Source: Gracilibacillus salitolerans (lineage in GTDB: Bacteria > Bacillota > Bacilli > Bacillales > Amphibacillaceae). From it: a stretch of 64,000 nt of DNA. Location: positions 1,302,001 through 1,366,000 of the forward strand of contig NZ_CP045915.1 in NCBI RefSeq assembly GCF_009650095.1, read 5' to 3'. Numbering within the stretch: position 1 is the stretch's first letter; each line of letters starts with the position of its first letter. Positions 61,861 through 64,000 of this stretch are shown here, piece by piece. The notes under the pieces are model-generated. The model made no database searches, was not told the origin of the DNA, and saw only the letters and a program-made list of their open reading frames with translations. The translations under genes and the position numbers were made by a program.

Positions 61861-62052
61861 TTATACATAAAGAGGAAGTCTCACTTTATAGGGAATGCTT
61901 TTGCGACCTTAGGTTGTGCTATTTGTAGTTTTATCTTTTAAACCTTCGAGAGTTAATTTGTGAATGTTGCGCAGTGTAATTGTTTGTAAAAATAGAATTT
62001 GTTTTACAATCCTAAGCTTATTACTGCTTGTCCTCTCATGCATCTAAACAAA

Positions 62053-62094
62053 TAGAGAAGATGACTCCTTGGTATACAGAGATCATCTTCTCTA
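62053..62094. terminator. Bidirectional terminator
   Basis: A 12-bp perfect inverted repeat, TAGAGAAGATGA and TCATCTTCTCTA, around an 18-base loop, in the convergent gap between the DinB gene and the right-edge glycosidase-like gene. Confidence 0.7.
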
Positions 62095-62158
62095 AAATGT
62101 TTATTATCTAAAAAGTTAGTCTTAAATCAGCACAGTAAATCGAACAAGATACGCTCTT

Positions 62159-64000
62159 CTATTTTTCTTCAAGAACGGTCATGCCAAGAAGTCCAGTTAA
62201 CACTTCGTTACTAAGTGTCTCAAGTTTTACACTTTCTATTTGCTTTGCTTCTCCAAGGTCTATACTCAATATATTTCCATGAGCACCGTCACCTAGATCC
62301 TGGATGAATCCACTTTGAGCATAGGAACTGGATGTATTCTCCTTTAACCAGTCATCTAAATTTTCTGGATTAACAAGAGGAAGTCTTTTTTGTTCACCAT
62401 CACTAAGGTTTACTGTAATTTCTGCGTTCTCTATGCGGCTTTGCATGTGATTTGTCGCTGCTACTACGAAGAAATAAAGTTTATTTCCCTTAACATTAAC
62501 TGGGATTTCAATACTGTCAGGGAAATTATCGTAAAGAGATGTAAATACCGCATTTTCTTCCTCCTTAGTAATAGAGAATGGGATCCCCATATCCGATATA
62601 AAATTCTCGCTTTCATAATCCAATTGGGTCAAATTCGGTTTAACCTTATCTTGTCCGTCTCGATATTGCCACCAATTCAGTCCATATTCCGTAACTGTAC
62701 TCGGGATATTATCCCAGTAAAACAAGTCGGGCTGAGGAGAATATTTATTCTGGTGTAAATATTCTAAATCTTGATTTGTGTGATCACTTATATCTATCAT
62801 GTGAGTGTCGAAAGAATTTTCATATGCACTGGTAAGCTGCTCTGTCAATTCCCAGTTTACAAGATTGGTAGATATTTCAATCTCAGGTTTATCTTCTGCT
62901 TCAAAAGTCAAGAGATTTTCACCAGGTGTCAGTTTTGATGGGTCATTGATTTTAAATGTAATGAGATCTGACTTATCATTAGCTTTTATAGGAGTATGCA
63001 AATCATAGGTTGTTCCCGCAATGTTTCCGGTTCCTTTTAAATTAATATTTTGCTGACTATTATTTTCTATCGCAAACTGAGCAAATGCCTCTCCGTCCTT
63101 CACTACCAAATCTTCATCGACTATTTCCAGCGACTGCTTGAGTGTGAGATCAACAGGTAACCACATTTCACTATTACCGGACTCAACTAAAACAAAGAAA
63201 GTATGGGTACCAGGTTTATTTTTTAACATTACTGACGCTTTTGATTTCTTTACAGTTGATTGATCTATGTCAAGGATTCCTTGAGGATCGTGCAAACGGA
63301 TAATATTACTATTATTTACGGAGAAGGTATATTCTTCACCAACAGCCCCTACAGAGCTAGCCTCTATCTCTGGCATATTATTTGTTTGACCATTGTTATA
63401 AATAACTTCTATCTTTACATCATTGCTTTCAGATGTTTCCATTTCTAGCCATGAGTGACCTATGCCTGGATTCAGCGAGTAGTCCATATCTTTTCCATTT
63501 ACTTTCACAGACTTTATCTTCGTGCTGCGGGCTATAAGATTTACTTTATATTCTAACGCTTTTTCACTATTAATTATAATCGTTTCCTTGTCGCCCTCAT
63601 AGCTATAGTCATATCCCAAGTAGTCTGTTTCGATAGAAGCGTGTTTCCAATCACGAGGGAAAGCAGGCTGAACAGTTGCTTGATTATTCGGTACATCCAT
63701 TTTAATTCCGAATAATCCTTCCACAGTAGTTCTTACATACATGGAAGTTACATCCGTAAAGTCTACGTGCCCGGATTGTGAGCCATCTTGATTTTGAACA
63801 TACGAGAGGACACCAGGTCCTGGACCTTCAAATAGATTAGCATCAATGCCAGCTTGCAAGTCTTTCGCTTGTTCCACGAGACCAAGTTGATAGTAATTAA
63901 GCATTAGATTAGTAGATTCAGCCGTGTATAGGCCTCTACTTGAATATACGTTAGGTAACCAGTTTGAAGACCATGGTAAGCGGCCATCTCTAGGGGTTGT
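62159..64000 (-). CDS. C-terminal part of a large glycosidase-like protein, cut by window edge
   Basis: The frame is open to the right edge, giving at least 613 residues of a longer protein whose start lies outside. The N-terminal visible part (PWSSNWLPNVYSSRGLYTAE, NYYQLGLVEQAKDLQAGI, DFTDVTSMYVRTTVEGLFGI) looks like the end of an (alpha/alpha)6 barrel such as in glycan-active families and DUF4450-type proteins. It is followed by several beta-sandwich domains (VNLIARSTKIKSVKVNG, then repeated immunoglobulin-like strands) with a conserved-looking C-terminal region ending SNEVLTGLLGMTVLEE. Catalytic residues are not identifiable in this part. Expect a large secreted or cytoplasmic glycosidase; exact family unsure. 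Confidence 0.6.
   Translation of the reverse strand, partial: TTPRDGRLPWSSNWLPNVYSSRGLYTAESTNLMLNYYQLGLVEQAKDLQAGIDANLFEGPGPGVLSYVQNQDGSQSGHVDFTDVTSMYVRTTVEGLFGIKMDVPNNQATVQPAFPRDWKHASIETDYLGYDYSYEGDKETIIINSEKALEYKVNLIARSTKIKSVKVNGKDMDYSLNPGIGHSWLEMETSESNDVKIEVIYNNGQTNNMPEIEASSVGAVGEEYTFSVNNSNIIRLHDPQGILDIDQSTVKKSKASVMLKNKPGTHTFFVLVESGNSEMWLPVDLTLKQSLEIVDEDLVVKDGEAFAQFAIENNSQQNINLKGTGNIAGTTYDLHTPIKANDKSDLITFKINDPSKLTPGENLLTFEAEDKPEIEISTNLVNWELTEQLTSAYENSFDTHMIDISDHTNQDLEYLHQNKYSPQPDLFYWDNIPSTVTEYGLNWWQYRDGQDKVKPNLTQLDYESENFISDMGIPFSITKEEENAVFTSLYDNFPDSIEIPVNVKGNKLYFFVVAATNHMQSRIENAEITVNLSDGEQKRLPLVNPENLDDWLKENTSSSYAQSGFIQDLGDGAHGNILSIDLGEAKQIESVKLETLSNEVLTGLLGMTVLEEK

Noticed and set aside
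1..64000. CRISPR arrays, tRNA or rRNA genes, prophage or complete insertion sequences
   Set aside because: None seen: no regularly spaced direct repeats beyond the 21-base tandem array, no cloverleaf or rRNA motifs and no intact transposase or integrase.

Overview
The window is low-GC DNA with strong AGGAGG-type ribosome binding sites, sigma-A-like promoters, a TPP riboswitch in front of tenA and a FosB-type thiol transferase. This points to a Bacillota chromosome of the family Bacillaceae. The halophilic/soil side of that family (Gracilibacillus, Oceanobacillus or Virgibacillus-like) is my inference, helped by two dispersed intergenic repeat families of a kind I associate with those genera. 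No tRNA, rRNA, CRISPR array or intact insertion sequence is visible.

From 1 to about 49.6 kb the window is one large intracellular glycan-utilisation region. Block A (2-15950, + strand) carries three GH38 alpha-mannosidase-type enzymes, a TIM-barrel sugar isomerase, a Gfo/Idh/MocA oxidoreductase, a GH32 protein whose acid/base Glu is Asn, an SDR, a ManD/RspA-type acid-sugar dehydratase and NagA. Block B (16.4-21.0 kb) holds an AraC-type regulator with a damaged 5' end, a nucleotidyltransferase, a GH3 enzyme and a frameshifted acetyltransferase. Block C (21245-27957) is a tight operon: Asp/Glu-racemase-like protein, FGGY kinase, class II FBP-type aldolase, class II aldolase/adducin protein, four-carbon acid-sugar kinase, SIS isomerase and ROK kinase. 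It looks like a pathway for a rare keto- or acid-sugar. Block D (28056-49580) has a second Gfo/Idh protein, a 1060-residue double-Rossmann FAD oxidoreductase, a fourth GH38, a LacI regulator with two matching palindromic operators, an ABC importer (two permeases and a lipoprotein binding protein; no ATPase here), an amidohydrolase, GH36, a second sugar isomerase, a YesL-like protein, a sulfatase, a GH20-like enzyme and a GH13_18 phosphorylase.

Except for the binding lipoprotein, none of the complete catabolic proteins shows a signal peptide. The model is therefore import of oligosaccharides by the ABC system followed by cytoplasmic desulfation, demannosylation and oxidation. Mannosidases, a hexosaminidase-like enzyme, NagA and a sulfatase together suggest a mannose- and HexNAc-containing, perhaps sulfated glycan. 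That is inference.

From 49.7 kb to the end are housekeeping and accessory genes: BrnQ, two small membrane proteins, a TPP-riboswitch thiamine-salvage operon (tenA plus a YlmB-like M20 deformylase), a TPR lipoprotein, a CPBP protease homologue, a BASS transporter, a decayed DinB gene, an MFS exporter preceded by an 18-codon leader peptide and mutually exclusive RNA stems that can hide its Shine-Dalgarno sequence, fosB, a coiled-coil protein, an intact DinB protein, and the C-terminal part of a large glycosidase-like protein running off the right edge. The leader/attenuator in front of the MFS gene (58475-58660) is the most striking unlisted signal. The Asn-substituted GH32, the block C pathway and the Gfo/Idh-isomerase modules are the best candidates for new chemistry.
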